This document shows, piece by piece, positions 14,100 through 27,085 of a stretch of DNA of 64,000 nt. The stretch covers positions 4,526,001-4,590,000 of the forward strand of contig OY987267.1 of assembly GCA_963920665.1 (NCBI GenBank). The letters are read 5' to 3'. Within the stretch, counting starts at the first letter, position 1; the number at the start of each line of letters is the position of its first letter. The translations under genes were made by a program, and so were the position numbers. Origin of the DNA: Straminergon stramineum (Eukaryota > Streptophyta > Bryopsida > Hypnales > Calliergonaceae). The notes under the pieces were generated by a model. The model did not search any database. It had not been told where the DNA came from and saw only the letters and a list, made by a program, of their open reading frames with translations.

Positions 14100-15900
14100 C
14101 TCTCTCCAGTGAAGAGCCCAAGCATCTTAGTGTCGAATTATCTAGCACTATACTACTTGTCGAAACTTATATAAATATATTTGAGAATTATTCTAATTGT
14201 CTTTTGAGCGGGTAGCTCAAGTGTAATTGTGTTGTGTATTTTGAGATTGTGTAAAACTCACAGGTGGTGAGTAATTGTTTGGTCAAGTTGTAAGGATAAT
14301 TGTTGGTGTTAAGTCAATTAGCAATTGTGAATTAATTTTTGAGTGGTCAAGTCGTGAGAATTGTGGACGCTGTGTTTGAAGATCAAATTGTAAAATTTGA
14401 TTTGTGTTAATTAAAGTGATTCTTGAGGAGTTTCTAGTTGATGAGAATTATCGAGTCAATTTTGTGCCAGTAGTTGTCGTGAACAGAAGAGTTGTTGTAA
14501 AGTCGAATTGTAATTAGCAGAGTACTGTCTGAGTGAGGTCAATTAAACAGTAATGTGTCAATTTGGTGGGAGATTTCTTGTGTTCTAATTGTCATGAGTT
14601 TGTATCTGGCTAATAGAGTAGTCAAATTGTGTAGTTTAATTTAATTGAGATATTATGTGAGAATTGTGCGACAACTGATTAGTTGCTGGATGATCAAGTG
14701 GGTGTGAGCATTTGTCTAGTCAACTGTGATGGAAGTTGTGTGCATACTGAATTGTGAAGCTATCTATCTAAATTTATTGAAGTTGTTGTGAAGATCAATT
14801 TAACAATACTGATTTGTAGGAATTATGCAATGAGTGTTTAAGTAGTCTGAATAATTAGTTGAATAAGTGGCAAAACTTGTATGTGTGATTTGTATTGTGT
14901 GTATATGTCAATTTGATGAGATAATCAAACTGTGTAAATTCGAATGCGAAGAAGCAACAATATTAATTTGTGGATTGTAATCTTGTATTAAACTACTTGT
15001 ATGTGTTTGGACAGAATTAGGAGTTGTTTAAGTATGATTTCATTTATAAAATAGTCCTAGTGTGTCAAATTTACATATAAAACAATTCGAAGACAATTCA
15101 GTTTAGTCTTGAGTTACGGACAATTGGTCAAGTTGCGAGTTTATTGTCGGTGTTAAATAAATAGTGTAGCGTGGGGTTGCGGGCTAATTGACTAAACAGT
15201 GGCTAGTAGACAAAGAAGCACGGTCTTAGGTACTAGAAGTACCAATCCAATAGTTGTATGGTTAATGGTCTAAAGTCTTGACAAATTGATATAATTGGAG
15301 CTTGGATAAAGCTAAAGACAAATCGATTGGAAAAGCTAAAGCTATAGGGCTAACATGAAGAATAAATCGACAAAATGAGGAATGAAATTCTAAACTTTTC
15401 ATACTCTGCATACTGATCAAATGGATAGAAAACACAGATTTGATATTTGCATATTAAAATTAGCAATTAGGCTAATAATATAGTACGAATTAGAAGAGGG
15501 AAAATAAAGAGGAATTAAAGTAATTTCCCTAAAAGTTTATTGTATTTCAAATATATACCTTGGTGCATTTGATTACGTTGATAGTGCATGCATTGTTAAG
15601 ACAAATTGATCAAACCTGAGGAATTGACCAGAGGATTTGCCACGAGCCAAAAATATACTATATAGGACTAGAACCGCATACATGGAGTCTATTATAAATA
15701 GCATTTGGAATGGACTGAGACTATTTGACTAAGAGTGTGGGTTTCTTTGTTAAAACTCTAGAACAAAACGTAAAACCAAATAGATAAATATTCAAAATAC
15801 GAAAACAAGTGACCTTAGTCATGCAAACGTTAGACTTATTAACCTTTCCTTAGGAATTACCCCCCTATACTATATTTCCCTGGGTTTTGTCGAGTAGGCA
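14100..15900. repeat. TCAATTTG/AATTGTG-rich tract, probable decayed mobile element
   Basis: From about 14190 to 15130 the words GTCAA(T/A)TTG, AATTGTG and GTCAAGT recur some twenty times with irregular spacing, giving a G/T-skewed plus strand unlike the flanks. A TCTC microsatellite sits at about 14094-14107. No ORF or terminal repeat could be defined. Dense short motifs like this occur in subterminal regions of DNA transposons, or in old LTRs; which applies here is unknown. Confidence 0.45.
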
Positions 15901-16803
15901 AAATCTACATTACAATTATGATTTTAACTCCATGTATACAAATCACTAAACTCAATTTAATGGTAATAGATGTTTCTACTTGAATTTGAACTTAGATTTT
16001 GTCAATTGGAGAGCCTCCTCCTATTTTATCCAAGGCCCATAAAGCAAAATTTATTATTATAAAAAGTTGCTTCAAAAAAATGTGAGGATTGTGGAATGTG
16101 AGCCCTAAAAAAGTTGGAAGAAAGTTGTTAGAAACTGTTGAGTGTTCATGAAAGGATCAATTAAGAAGTTACCACTAGCCTTGGGGGGCGCACTATGGGG
16201 CGAGATTGCACCATTTCAAAATACATTTCTACTTTATCCAAGATAAAATTTATCTTTTTTTGTCAAAATATTTCAACTTTTATTTAAAGCATGCATGAAG
16301 TTGCCAAATTTTGATGAAAAAATGCATGAATATGATTGAAAAGTGTTTTTTTGGTTCAAAAGATGGATGAATGTAGAATTACAATGCTTCACCAAATTTT
16401 AAACACTGATTTGCCATTGTGGCATTCTCTCAAAATGTAAAGAAAAGGGTTGCTTAACCTCTAAACATCTAGAATCTTTTCCATAATTGTTGATTAGAGA
16501 AAGTGCTATTTGGAAGAATATTTTTGAATCAATATACAAATAAAAAAATTTCTTGTGAATTTTAGGTTCCATCTATATGGTTAGATTCACCGATATTTGT
16601 TTATATTAATTTTGAAAGGAAAATTTCAAAATTACTTCTAAATTTGATTATAAACAAAATATTATCATTTTTTGAGTAAAATTTGTTGAAATGGATTTGA
16701 AATGGCATTCTCTTGACATAGTGATATTTTGAAATTTTTGTATTCTTAAGCCTTAAATGACATTTCATGTCTAGGCTTGATCAAACTTCATTAGATTTCT
16801 ACA
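15901..16803. other. AT-rich stretch without gene
   Basis: This is spacer between the TCAATTTG-rich tract and the first full TTAA-CCCC element. No feature was recognised. Confidence 0.4.
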
Positions 16804-17777
16804 TTAACCCCTAAATGTATTTGACTATGTTTTCACCTAAAATGCTCCAAAACTACCATTTCTAGAACAAGTACCAAATTTTAGAAAAAAATACATTTTT
16901 GGACACATTTTACTATAAGATCTTGTAGTAAGCTAGGTTGAGAAAATGCAAAAAAAAAATTCAGAAATTTTCACCATGTATATTGCAAGATATTAGCGTT
17001 TAAATTGACAAAAAGTCTTTTTTGGGCCTTGCAAAAAAAACGGGCAGCTGCACTTCACAAGGTCAAATGATTATGAAAAATTGTTCAAGATGGTTGTAAC
17101 TCTTTGGGTTCATTCTTCAAGTTAAGTTGGCTATATGTTTGAGAAGTTTTAGATTATTTGGAATTGTACAACATATAGGAAAAAATTAGTAAGTAGAAAG
17201 AAGTTGAGAATTATTCAAAATATTAAAATTGCTAACAATTTATTTTGAAAATTGAAAAATGCGAATCCCAATGGTTGTAATGTTGTAATAAACAATCTAC
17301 ACCTAAATTTATTTACTTTTTCAAAAATAAAAAAATTGAGGTAAATAAAGGTTAATGAATGAAATTGAGTTAAATTGAGTCAAAGTTTATTTTAGAGTGG
17401 AGATTCCATAACTACCCACAAACTACCCACAACTAAAACTCTTCATAACTTTCATCTCATAAATCAAAAATGGAATGATTCAAAGCTTTCCATGTATATA
17501 TAAATCTAGAAAACCAATTTCAAATTTTTATTTTAAAAAAAAGTGAGTTTTAAAGAAGTTTTTTTGGTGCACAAGCTATCCGCCAAGCATTGAAAACTAC
17601 ATATCATACAATAACTTTTCAATCATGTATTCAAATGTTATGAAAATTGTTGGGCCATAAAGTTACTCCTCGGACACATGTTGTGTGAAAATTTCAAAGA
17701 AAAAAAAATTCCATCTATAGTGAGCTTCCCCAAATTGCTATGTTGCCAAAAACAGTGTTTGGTCTTTTAGGGGTTAA
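16804..17777 (-). mobile_element. Non-autonomous TTAA-CCCC element, copy 1 (inverted, ~974 bp)
   Basis: It starts TTAACCCCTAAATG and ends CTTTTAGGGGTTAA, so both ends carry TTAA followed inward by CCCCTAAA/CTTTTAGGGG (terminal inverted repeats). Internally it carries, in reverse complement, the same ordered blocks as the copies at 18514 and 60172: the 'AATCCCAATGG' block, 'AACATATAGGAAAAAATTAG', 'CACTTCACAAGG' and 'TTGCAAGATATTAGC'. It has no ORF. The TTAA flank plus CCC start is the signature of piggyBac-type insertion, but no transposase is present, so the superfamily is an inference. Confidence 0.72.
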
Positions 17778-18513
17778 AACACTCAATCATTTCCAAAATT
17801 TGATATTTTTCCCATATAGTAATATATATTTAAAATTTAATCTCATTTTTTTAATAATTCATCGTATAAAATTTAATTTTATATGATTTAAAACAGATAT
17901 TTGTAAAAATGATAATAATTATAAAAGTACTTAACATAGTATGAGATTCTCAAGAAAAATAGAGATAAGAGTGGCAAACATCATCATGGTGTAAAATTTG
18001 ATGTCTTCTTAGAATTCACATCAAGAGAAATTTGATAGAAGAAGTTCAAAAAATGATCAATGTATTTTGTCCTTTCAAGATGCTTTCTTCAAAATGTTAC
18101 AAAAGTTACAATTTCAACAATTTTTAGAAAAACTAAAAAGGAATAAGAAGTAAATTATTGGGGTTACATTTTCTTAGAACTATGTGAAAATTCAATATTT
18201 GACTTTCAAGATGCCTACAAGGCTTGTAATGTCCTTTAAAGGTTAAAAATCTATGACCTCATTTTTAGAAATCCAATTTTGATCTAGAATCATTGCAATT
18301 TTGGCTTGGTCATCACCTTGACATACTCCCACGTTTGTAATTTCAGAAATATGCGTGCTCTAGTAACACTAGATCCAACCATTAGATAGGACAACAACTT
18401 GATAAAGTATCTCTATAAATTAGGATGACTTTCATCCAAGAAATAACAAGGATGAAACTTGAATTTCAATCTATTCGTTGTCCAAAAAGTGGCCATTGAA
18501 GTTCTTTCATACC
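17778..18513. other. Spacer between two TTAA-CCCC elements
   Basis: AT-rich DNA with CCTTTAAAGGTTAA at about 18233-18246, which resembles another right terminus of the same motif and may mark a further small or decayed copy. No gene is seen. Confidence 0.35.
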
Positions 18514-19416
18514 TTAACCCCTAAAGGACTACCATATATTTTTTGGTTACATAGAAATTTGGGGCAAGTATGTGTGAGTGGAGATTTTTATATTTTTGGC
18601 CCAAATTTTAAGAAAAGGTAGGGATGAGGAATCTCTTTCATATGCACAAAAATTCATGACATTTAAACATATGAGTCAAAAGTTATGACCTAATATGTTA
18701 CTTTTTTTTTCCATAAATGGGCAGTCCGGGCAGATTATGAAAAATCACTTTTCTTAGAAACAAAAATTTGAAATTTTTTTTCTAGAGTTATATATACTTG
18801 TGAAGCTTTGAATCATTCCATTTTGATAAATGAGTCAAAAGTTATGAGGATTTTTTGTTTGCAGGCAATTATGGATTCTCTACTCTAATATACATTTTAA
18901 AGTCCTTTATCTTACTCGATTTCTAGTATTTTTTGGAAAAAGAACCCTTGGATGTAGACATTTCTACCATTGGGATTGGCATTTTTCAATTCCATAACAA
19001 AATTCTTAACAATGGCATAATTTGAATCATTTTCTACTATTCTCTATTTACTATTTTTTTCCTATATGTTGTAGAATTCCAAATGATTTGAAAATTTTCA
19101 ACCATGTGGCCAACTTGTCTAAACAAAATAATCCAAAGAAGCACCACCATTTTGGACATTTTTTCATAGAAAAGTGAGCTTGTGAAGTGTCAACTACCCT
19201 GTTTTTCGTAGGGCCAAAAAAATGATTTTAGTGAATTTGAATGCTTATATCTTGCAATCCACGTAGTGAAAATTTCTGAAATTTTTACCACATCCTTGGA
19301 ACTCAACATAATACAAGATCCAACAATTACATTTGTCAAAAAAAGTTTTTTCTGAAAAATTTAATACTTGTACTAAAAATGACAATTTTGGAACATTTTT
19401 GGTGAAAACAGAGTCA
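18514..19416 (+). mobile_element. Non-autonomous TTAA-CCCC element, copy 2 (right end lost)
   Basis: The left terminus is TTAACCCCTAAAGGAC, the same as copy 3 at 60172. Shared internal blocks in order: GAAGCTTTGAATCATTCC, GGGATTGGCATTTTTCAATT, CCTATATGTTGTAGAATTCC, TTTTGGACATTTTTTCATA, TATCTTGCAATCCACG and TACTTGTACTAAAAATGACA. Similarity stops at GGTGAAAACAGAGTCA, before the expected GGG-TTAA end, so the copy is truncated or eroded on the right. Non-coding. Confidence 0.7.
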
Positions 19417-20453
19417 TGCTTTCATGCTTTCATGACAATCAAACATTAAGTTAGCCTGTTTTATTTTGTTTATTTGTTTGTTACGGTGAGATCTCTCAGG
19501 CCATGCATCCCCCATTGCATGTTTGGTATTGTCAGAAAGCTCTCTGCAAAGGGGTGCATTGGCTTTGTTTCATGACATTTCGACCTATGGTGTACAAGTT
19601 ATTGAATTTCATAAGATTTTTCGAGTTAAGAAAAAATTAGAAGATTACTTATACTTTTCTTTTGGTTGTGGCAACGACACAGTGCACAACCAGTTAACTT
19701 AACTTACCACTGAATTGGAACGTGTGCCGTGAGGTGTCGCTGAGTGCCGCTTAAGTTTCCTTTTCATTTATTCCACCTGTACCCTTTGAGTCAATCCACT
19801 TGTCATTGGTCTGCATGTGGGACATGCTGTGGAATCTACCAACTGTCTGTAGAATCTACGAGCTTGGACTGTACTGTAGGGATCAGCGATCCCAGAACGG
19901 GTTCAAGTGAATTGAGCCAAATGTTCATTTTAGGAAGATATTTTTGAATTTAACATTGAGGGCATGAAAAAATCAAGTAGTAACCGAGCGAAATTTAGCC
20001 AATTTTGGGATCATTGGTAGGGATTTTCAAGAAAAAACTTATAATTCTCTTTTTTGAGACTTTTTGTTGGTAGTGTGAATTGTTTAGCAATGAGGCAGTA
20101 AGGGTTAATTTTCAAGGAAAAATCAGGACTTCTACTATGAACAAAAATTGTCTTAAGGTAAATTTGCACTTGGTGTTAAAGAGTGTTGTTTTTAAGGGTC
20201 ATAGGAACAAATTTGGATGTACTTCTGGATTGGATTCGCATTGCAAACGTCACCCCTAATGTCAAGTGTGAACATACCTTTATTGTATATGGCTCCTTTG
20301 TAGCCAACTCCAATCTTTGTATTAATTGACAAGTCTTTATCATGTGTCTAGCAAAGCATAACACCTTCCCAAGATGGAGAGGACAATTGTTGGGTTATAA
20401 AATGTTATGAGTTGTTAGTTTAGTTCATTTGATTTTTTGATCCCATACCAAAC
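19417..20453. other. Intergenic stretch, no gene recognised
   Basis: Bases about 19660-19930 are less AT-rich and contain a 67-codon plus-strand ORF (19744-19947) without recognisable motifs. The rest is AT-rich spacer. Confidence 0.35.
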
Positions 20454-20904
20454 ATTAGGAAAAGTCTAAGCTCAAAAGAAGGCCGTCAATTCCCGAACAA
20501 CTAGGAATGCTAGCCGGATACACGGAAAAATAAAATAAAAATAAATAAAAAATTTTAAAAATTAAAATTAAAATTTTTGAATTTTATTTTAAATTCAGCA
20601 AATTGTAGGGCTTGAAGGGCCTACAGGACCTGCAGGAGCAATTTTTAAAAATATTTAAAAAAAAGTTTTTTTATGGAATTTTTTTCTTTTATTAAAATAA
20701 ATCTGAAATTACAAAAGTCAGAAGACTGTCAGATATCTTATATGGCACTACTAGTGCCACATCATATTGTGATTATTTTATTATTATTTATTTAAATTTT
20801 TCATTTTTTTTTCATTTTTTAATATTCTGGCCAACTGTCAGAGGTTCACAGTTTGGGGAACCAGCCCTTAGATAGCCTTCTTTTGAGCTCAAGCTTTTCC
20901 TAAT
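20454..20904. mobile_element. Foldback element, family F, copy 1 (451 bp)
   Basis: Terminal inverted repeats of 30 nt at 20454-20483 and 20875-20904 match at 27 of 30 positions (ATTAGGAAAAG ... CTCAAAAGAAGGC). A central palindromic core, GGCACTACTAGTGCC, lies at about 20743-20757. The same terminal start ATTAGGAAAA and the core CACTAGTAGTGCCACATCA recur in the element at 58826-59104. Non-coding. No target-site duplication is obvious. Confidence 0.78.
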
Positions 20905-21814
20905 GGTTCTCTGCTCAAGGACTCTAGATTCACTTTAGAACTCATAAGGTAATTTCGTTAGGGTGTGTGCTATGGTTTGGTGTTCAATTTGTTGGCTCTA
21001 GACCAAAAGAGAAGAGAATTTGCATCAAAGTTTGAATAAGGAAGTGTGAGTAGCTATCTCACTCTAAAATCAAATCATTTCAAAGAAAGAAAAAGGAAAA
21101 GAGAGACACTATTACTATCTTTCTTTCTTTTTTGGCACATACAACATTTGGCTTCAACAAAAAGTAATAGATTGACCAAGGATGCATTGACTACAATTGA
21201 AAATTCGTTTTTTTAATTAAAACTATTCAAAGGCATAGTAAAACATTTTTTTACTATGTGGAAATTTTTTCCGTCTACTTGACTTAGTGAATTGCAAGAT
21301 TATGGCATTTTCAGTTTGAAAGAAAAAAGAAATTGACCTTGTTGGCGAGAGATAGCAAACTTCAAACCCTCTTGGATTAAATTTTTCTCTACACAAAAAA
21401 ATGAATATTTACACCATTCATTAAGAAATCTTATAAAATACACTCATGAAAAAAAGTCAAAATCAAATAAGGTGTCTAACTTACACTAAATCACGTTGTA
21501 GTACAAGGTAGTCAAGTAATGTGGCAATACACTAGCTATTTTTTTTAAATACCAATTGTGAAAATGTAGAGCCAACTTAGCCAAGACTTTAGAATATGCA
21601 AAAAAATTTATCTTAAAATATGTCAAAATCTCTAGCTACACACTATAGATAAGCTTGGTTCCCAATTAGAATTATTCTTCCAAACTAATAGTGAAAAGTT
21701 CGTTCCAAGGGAGGCTTATTTCAAATAGGAATGTTTCTAATCTAAGAAATATTAGCCAAATAGCAAAAACAACCACAAAAAGAGAAGTACTTCCAACTAG
21801 GAGTAATTGAAAAC
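20905..21814. other. AT-rich spacer
   Basis: No gene or repeat terminus was recognised. The sequence just upstream of the next repeat (about 21740) already resembles the left flank of the related repeat at 57640. Confidence 0.35.
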
Positions 21815-23350
21815 CTCACAATTATAACTAATTACTAGATTTTTTTCCGCTCCACTCTTAATGGCCACAAGGGTAAGTAATTCTCCCATTTAATTTCTAT
21901 ATTCTTTATCTCCATTCTCAGTCACTTCCACAACCATTGTCTTGACTTGATCTTGCTGCAGTACACTAACTTGGACTCTTTAACTTCCAATTTGGCTAGA
22001 TCTCCACAAATCACTTTGTCTCCAACTAGAAAACCTCAACATCTTTGTCTCACCAACTTGGTCTTTTTATTATTTTTTTTTATCCTCTCCAGTACACTCA
22101 ACTAATTTTTAATTATCTCATCAATTGAGTCCTCCCACATGTCCCACCACATATTTTTCTCTCACTCCAATTCGGAATTAAAATGGCTAACACCCTGAAC
22201 ATTAACTTTCAAATTGGCACCAGATCAAATATATATCAACATACTCATAACTTTCAAATTGGCTTACAAAATATTTTCATGTTAACATTCAATCATCAAC
22301 TCAATCAACTCAAGTAAGAACTCATACATCTCAATTTTTAACTCACGCATACACCCATGTCAACACACCAATTCAACTTAACACTTTCTTATATTTATTT
22401 CTGAATTGGTGATTAAATCACAGTTCACAAACAATTTTTCCTATCAAAAATCTTCAACCAGTTCTTCTCATTGCTTCACAGCATTCCAACTTGGAACATT
22501 CTCCAGACTCATTCTCATCACTCAGACATGTATTTTTATATTTTTTAAAATATTTTTACTACGTTTTATTTTTATTTATTTTTTAATCTTTGTCCTAATT
22601 TGAATACTTGATCTCTATCATCAATAATCCTCAATTAGATCTTACTCACTTCTCAGCTTAATTTCATTATTGACTCATCTTCTCCACTCACTTTCACAAA
22701 CTTCCAACTTGTAAACCTTCTCCAATTTAGACACAAACATCATTCTTCCACAAACACACACACACATCATACACCACAAGTAAACCTGGATCATTACCAT
22801 GACACAACAGGCATAACATATAAATCAACACCAAGCACGCAACTTGGGATAAACACAAGCAAACACAAATACACAGCACAACTGGCTGGGACACGACTAG
22901 ACTCACTCAATAGACGGTAAAGACAAATGAAATAAAAATAAGACCAAATAGGAATTCCAAACCGGCATTTACCAAATTGGAAGTGACAACCCAACCTCCG
23001 GTTAACTACCAAATTGGAACTGCAAAGACAACTGCCCCAATACAAACAAAATTCCAAGTTGGAATTAATTTACCAACTAGACAATTAAACTTGACACCCA
23101 CACCCTTAAAAATCCGACTTGGACAAAACTACCACCCATTTGGATTACAAAATAGAAAACTTGGAACTTGGCTGGATAGCCGAACCATTCCAATTAGGAA
23201 ACCTCCCAACCAAATCAGCACAATCATTCATTCAAAATTCATTCACCATCCAAAAACACACCAAATTGAAACTCAATCAGCCCATTAAAACACACAATTA
23301 AGACAAACAATTCAAAAACAATAGGTCAAAAACAATAAAAGACACATCAA
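21815..23350. repeat. Dispersed repeat rich in CAAATTGGA/AACTTGGAA words, long copy
   Basis: It shares blocks with 57700-58450 in the same orientation and order: 'ACTAATTACTAGATTTTTTT', 'GGCCACAAGGGT', 'TTACTTCC/CACTTCC', then GGGACACG(A)C followed by CTCAATAG. Between them, words such as CAAATTGGAA, CCAACTTG and AATTAGGAA recur every few tens of bases. A CA run lies at about 22756-22767. ORFs on both strands (22794-23057 minus, 22977-23288 plus) are low-complexity products of these words. This is probably a decayed transposon of unknown class. Confidence 0.6.
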
Positions 23351-23728
23351 AATAGCCAAAAATTTACAAACTTAAATCCTAATTGGCATTCTACACACAC
23401 TATGTTATAGTGTTTGAAGTTAGAAAAAAAATTAACTCTAAATTGCCAAAAATAGTTAACAAAAGTTTGACTCTTGTTGGAATGTGATTTTTGAACTAAA
23501 ATTAATTTTTTTTCCAAATTCATACTATATCATGTTCATCAATACATGCCAAATTTCAAATTAGTTGAAGCATTTGGCAAAAGATTCCCAAGTTTTCCAA
23601 ACTACCAAAATATTTAAGGGTAGTATACCTTTTCACTTGGGCATCCAATCAATTTTTTTGTTCTTGTAAAGGTAGTTAGTGTACACACCTTGTATTAATA
23701 TTTCATAAACATTCATTCAAAATCAATG

Positions 23729-23955
23729 ATGCTAGTGTGTGAGCATAAAAAGCAAACATGTGAGCCTTGAGCATATGTAAAAATAGATATCCTACAACCA
23801 TTGAAGGTGCTTAAAACATTAACATCTATAATATAGGTGTCCATAACATAGTTATACCATAATTATAAAAAGCTTCTCTAACATAGACACCTATAATATA
23901 GGTATATAGTCTTCTAGGTTCATGGGCTCACACTCTTAGGTTCATACAATAGCAA
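23729..23955. mobile_element. Small inverted-repeat MITE, family G, copy 1 (~227 bp)
   Basis: It starts TGCTAGTGTGTGAGC and ends GGGCTCACACTC ... AATAGCA, an inverted-repeat pair. Internal words such as ACACCTATAATATAGGT match the element at 61757-61985, which is bounded by TGCTAGCATGTGAGC and GCTCATGCACTAGCA. Non-coding. Confidence 0.65.
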
Positions 23956-26639
23956 ACCTCATTCAAAATTGACTTTGTAGGAACCTACTCAAACATTCAG
24001 TTGTTTGTTCAATAAACAATTGTCCCTTAGAGTTTCAATTTTAAAGGAATCTATTAGCATGTGTATGGATCTTAGCTTTCAACTTTGAAAATTTTCAAAA
24101 TATTACTTGAGTGACAAAGAATTACAAATTAATATAGATTGGATCTCTCTCATGGTAGCTAAGAACCTCATTTTATGTATAAAATTGGAATTTGACAATA
24201 AGAGATTGTAGGACCAAGATAAATGAAATTTTTAGGTGTTTGTACCGAATAATTTTTGTGTTGATTTTTTTCAAAATATTCCTTGGGTCCAATATTAATA
24301 CACAAATTTATTGACTTTGGATCAAAGGATACAATGATTTGCATCAATACATATTATATTTGAGAAAGTTTAGATAAGGTTTCATTCAAATAGAGATCCA
24401 AAGCTATTGGGACATAACCCCTTGGAGAGTGGTTGTTTGCATTAGAAAAAAATTAGGTCCTCTACATAACTGCGAGAGCTAGACCAACAATCCAAATAAA
24501 ATATTAACATTTTTTTTGGAAAAAAATCTAAAATTAGAAAATTGGCAGCCCTAGAAAAGCCCTAAATTTTCTCTAATGTTTCATCTTCTACATTAGTTTG
24601 CATTGACTAATTAAACTTTTAATAAGGCCAAATTACTACTTCTAGTAGTATAATAATATTGTATCAAAATACTTTAAAATTATATCAATTGAATTGTTAT
24701 TCAATATCAAATTACTTAAAAAAATATTTACATTAATAATAGTTAAATTACTAATTATATCCCTTTTTCCATAGTAGACGTTAACACTTGTAATTGATTT
24801 TTAGTGACATTGCCTTTGAAAGAGTGCACCAAATAGTTTATAAATGATATATCTTGAATTACAATTCTTTAAATCATGGATTTGGAGAGAACCACAAAAA
24901 TCTCAATGACAAATGATATTTCTTTATGCACTTCTGCCAAATGTATTTATGAAGAATATTTAGAGGGGCATATAATACTTTTCATTTATTTGGTTGTTTG
25001 TTAGACCCTCGTTGTCAAAGAGTAGGGATGTTCTTTATATTTGGAACTCAACAACATGTGCAAATTCCATCTCTCTCATTTGTCAATAGAGGTGAAGAGT
25101 GCCTTAAATATTGCAGTACTTTGAGGCCCAAATTGCTTCAAAATACTTGTACTCCAAGCAAGGCTAAAATCTTCATCTATATTTCTTCTCTAACAAATCC
25201 AATCATAAGAAAAATTATTTCACTTATTCAAGTACATCCTTTCAAAAAAATTGAGTGAAAATCCCCACCAATTGCAAATTCATTGTATCTAAACTTCAAA
25301 AAGTAGTTATTTTTGGCCCTTTCTAAAGGTGAAGTTGTCTCTCATCATTTTTAGAAAAATACACGTATCTCTACCATTTGCTTGATTTATCCAATATGTT
25401 AGAAAATGAATGGAGAATATATGAAAAAAAATTAACCAAAAAAACTTTCATCTTAAAAAAATTATAAGATAGAAGGTAGTACTTGATGAAAACAAAAACT
25501 AAATTGCTAAGAACTTTGACAAGAAATTAAGAATTATAAAATAATCCCAATGGTGAGAATATTCTAGTAAACAATGTATATCCTTGTGTTCTATTTTTCT
25601 TTGGAAAATTTCAAAAATTGAGTTTTAAAAAATGACTTTATTTGTTTTTTCTACCTTCATTGCCCTCAAAATAAAACTCTTTGCAATTTTCACCTCCTTA
25701 TTTGGATTTGAATGGTTCAAATGTTTTTGAAAAGGTATCAATCTATACAATAAAATAAAATTAACTATTCTTTTTTCATCATATATTTTTAGCTACCTAC
25801 TTTGGCACTCAAATTGAAAAAAACTTCTATTTTTTGCAATATTTATCAAAATGATGTATAACATTGTATCTATCCTAAAATGTTCATGCAAATACTCCAA
25901 ACTATGAAGTCAGTATGTTAGAACCATACATTCCCAACAAGGCACCTATGGACAATCTATAGGTACTTGGACATTCAACAGAGACTATGACTAATTTCTA
26001 ACCATCAGTTCTTGATTTCTAACCATCTTCTAACCATCAATGTCATAACACATGTCCTTGGTTTAGAGAGCCAAAGTAGTCTTTGAATGAGCAATTATAG
26101 AAGACTCTATGCATTGGGTATTAGTCTAGATCAACTTTTGGCTTCCTAAACTTACAGTAATTTCAATTGAAGGCATAAAATTACCAAAAAAATTTAAATC
26201 CATGTGATTTCTATCTTTCTACATAGTAGAAAATTTACACTGCCTTGTATTATCCCAAAAATGCACGGAATCACTTATGTGGTCAACTATGGGTGATTCT
26301 ATCATATAGCCTATCTAAGTTCTCAAAAAAACCAAAGTAGTCTTCTTAGTTCTTTAGGGATTATTGTAAACAACAAACAAAAAGCCCATAGTAGATTTTT
26401 TAAAGATATTCATATTGCTAGAAAGCAATACAGTTTTTTGGAAGGAATATTTGACAATGATATTCCTCCTCCTGCAACAAATGAAACTACTAACTTGCTA
26501 CAAAATCTTTGAAAACTATAGTTCCATTCTAGATGACTATATGCATGCTTGTGTGCCAATAAATGAATTATGATCCACAATTTGTATGTTTCATCCATGT
26601 CCAAAGATGTAAAGAGCTCTATAACTCCGTTGAAATTGC
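23956..26639. other. AT-rich stretch, no gene recognised
   Basis: The longest ORF is 86 codons (24998-25258, plus) and has no motif I recognise. There is no RNA gene and no clear repeat terminus. Part may be old retroelement sequence, but stops are too frequent to read a protein. Confidence 0.4.
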
Positions 26640-26870
26640 TTTCAACCCCCTCCAGGATACGGACGTTCTGTGTCCAATGGATGACAAAGAATCTTCTTAC
26701 CTAGGACATAAATGCAATTGTTCATCCTCAGATTTTTGTGCAAAAAGGAGAGATCTTGCACAATAGTTTGACCTCCAATGAATATTTTTGGGCTTTCTTG
26801 AAGTAGATGATGTCACACGGTTCCAAAAGGGCTCATTTCCATGGTCACCAATCTGTCCTTCAAGGGTTAA
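26640..26870 (+). mobile_element. 230 bp MITE, family B, copy 1 (half of a palindrome)
   Basis: It matches the copy at 30271-30500 along its length: GTCCAATGGATGAC, GCACAATAGTTTGACCTCCA, GATGATGTCACACGGTTCCA, TTTCCATGGTCACCA and the end CCTTCAAGGGTTAA. The right terminus is TTAA. It abuts an inverted copy starting one base later, so the two together form a near-palindrome centred on GGGTTAAATTAACCC. Confidence 0.72.
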
Positions 26871-26871
26871 A

Positions 26872-27085
26872 TTAACCCTCAAGAAATGCCCAACTGGTCA
26901 CTGTGGAAACCATCCTTTTCCATACTCTGTGAATCATTTGTTTAAAACACACACACCAAGAGCACTCATTGGAGGTCAAACTACTCTGCAAGACCTCCCC
27001 TTTTTCACACAAAATTCACTACACCCACACTTCTGACTTCTCTTACATATAAGGATTCTCTGTCATGCATCGCACCCTTGAGAGT
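26872..27085 (-). mobile_element. 230 bp MITE, family B, copy 2 (inverted partner)
   Basis: It starts TTAACCCTCAAG and carries, in opposite orientation to copy 1, TGGTCACTGTGGAAACC, CACTCATTGGAGGTCAAAC and CTCTGTCATGCATCGCACCC. The outer end is degraded (ACCCTTGAGAG). With copy 1 it would fold as an imperfect hairpin of about 200 bp per arm. Confidence 0.68.

Noticed and set aside
24998..26640. Possible copia-type retroelement coding remains
   Set aside because: Short stretches looked suggestive, but no reverse transcriptase or integrase motif could be read in any frame.
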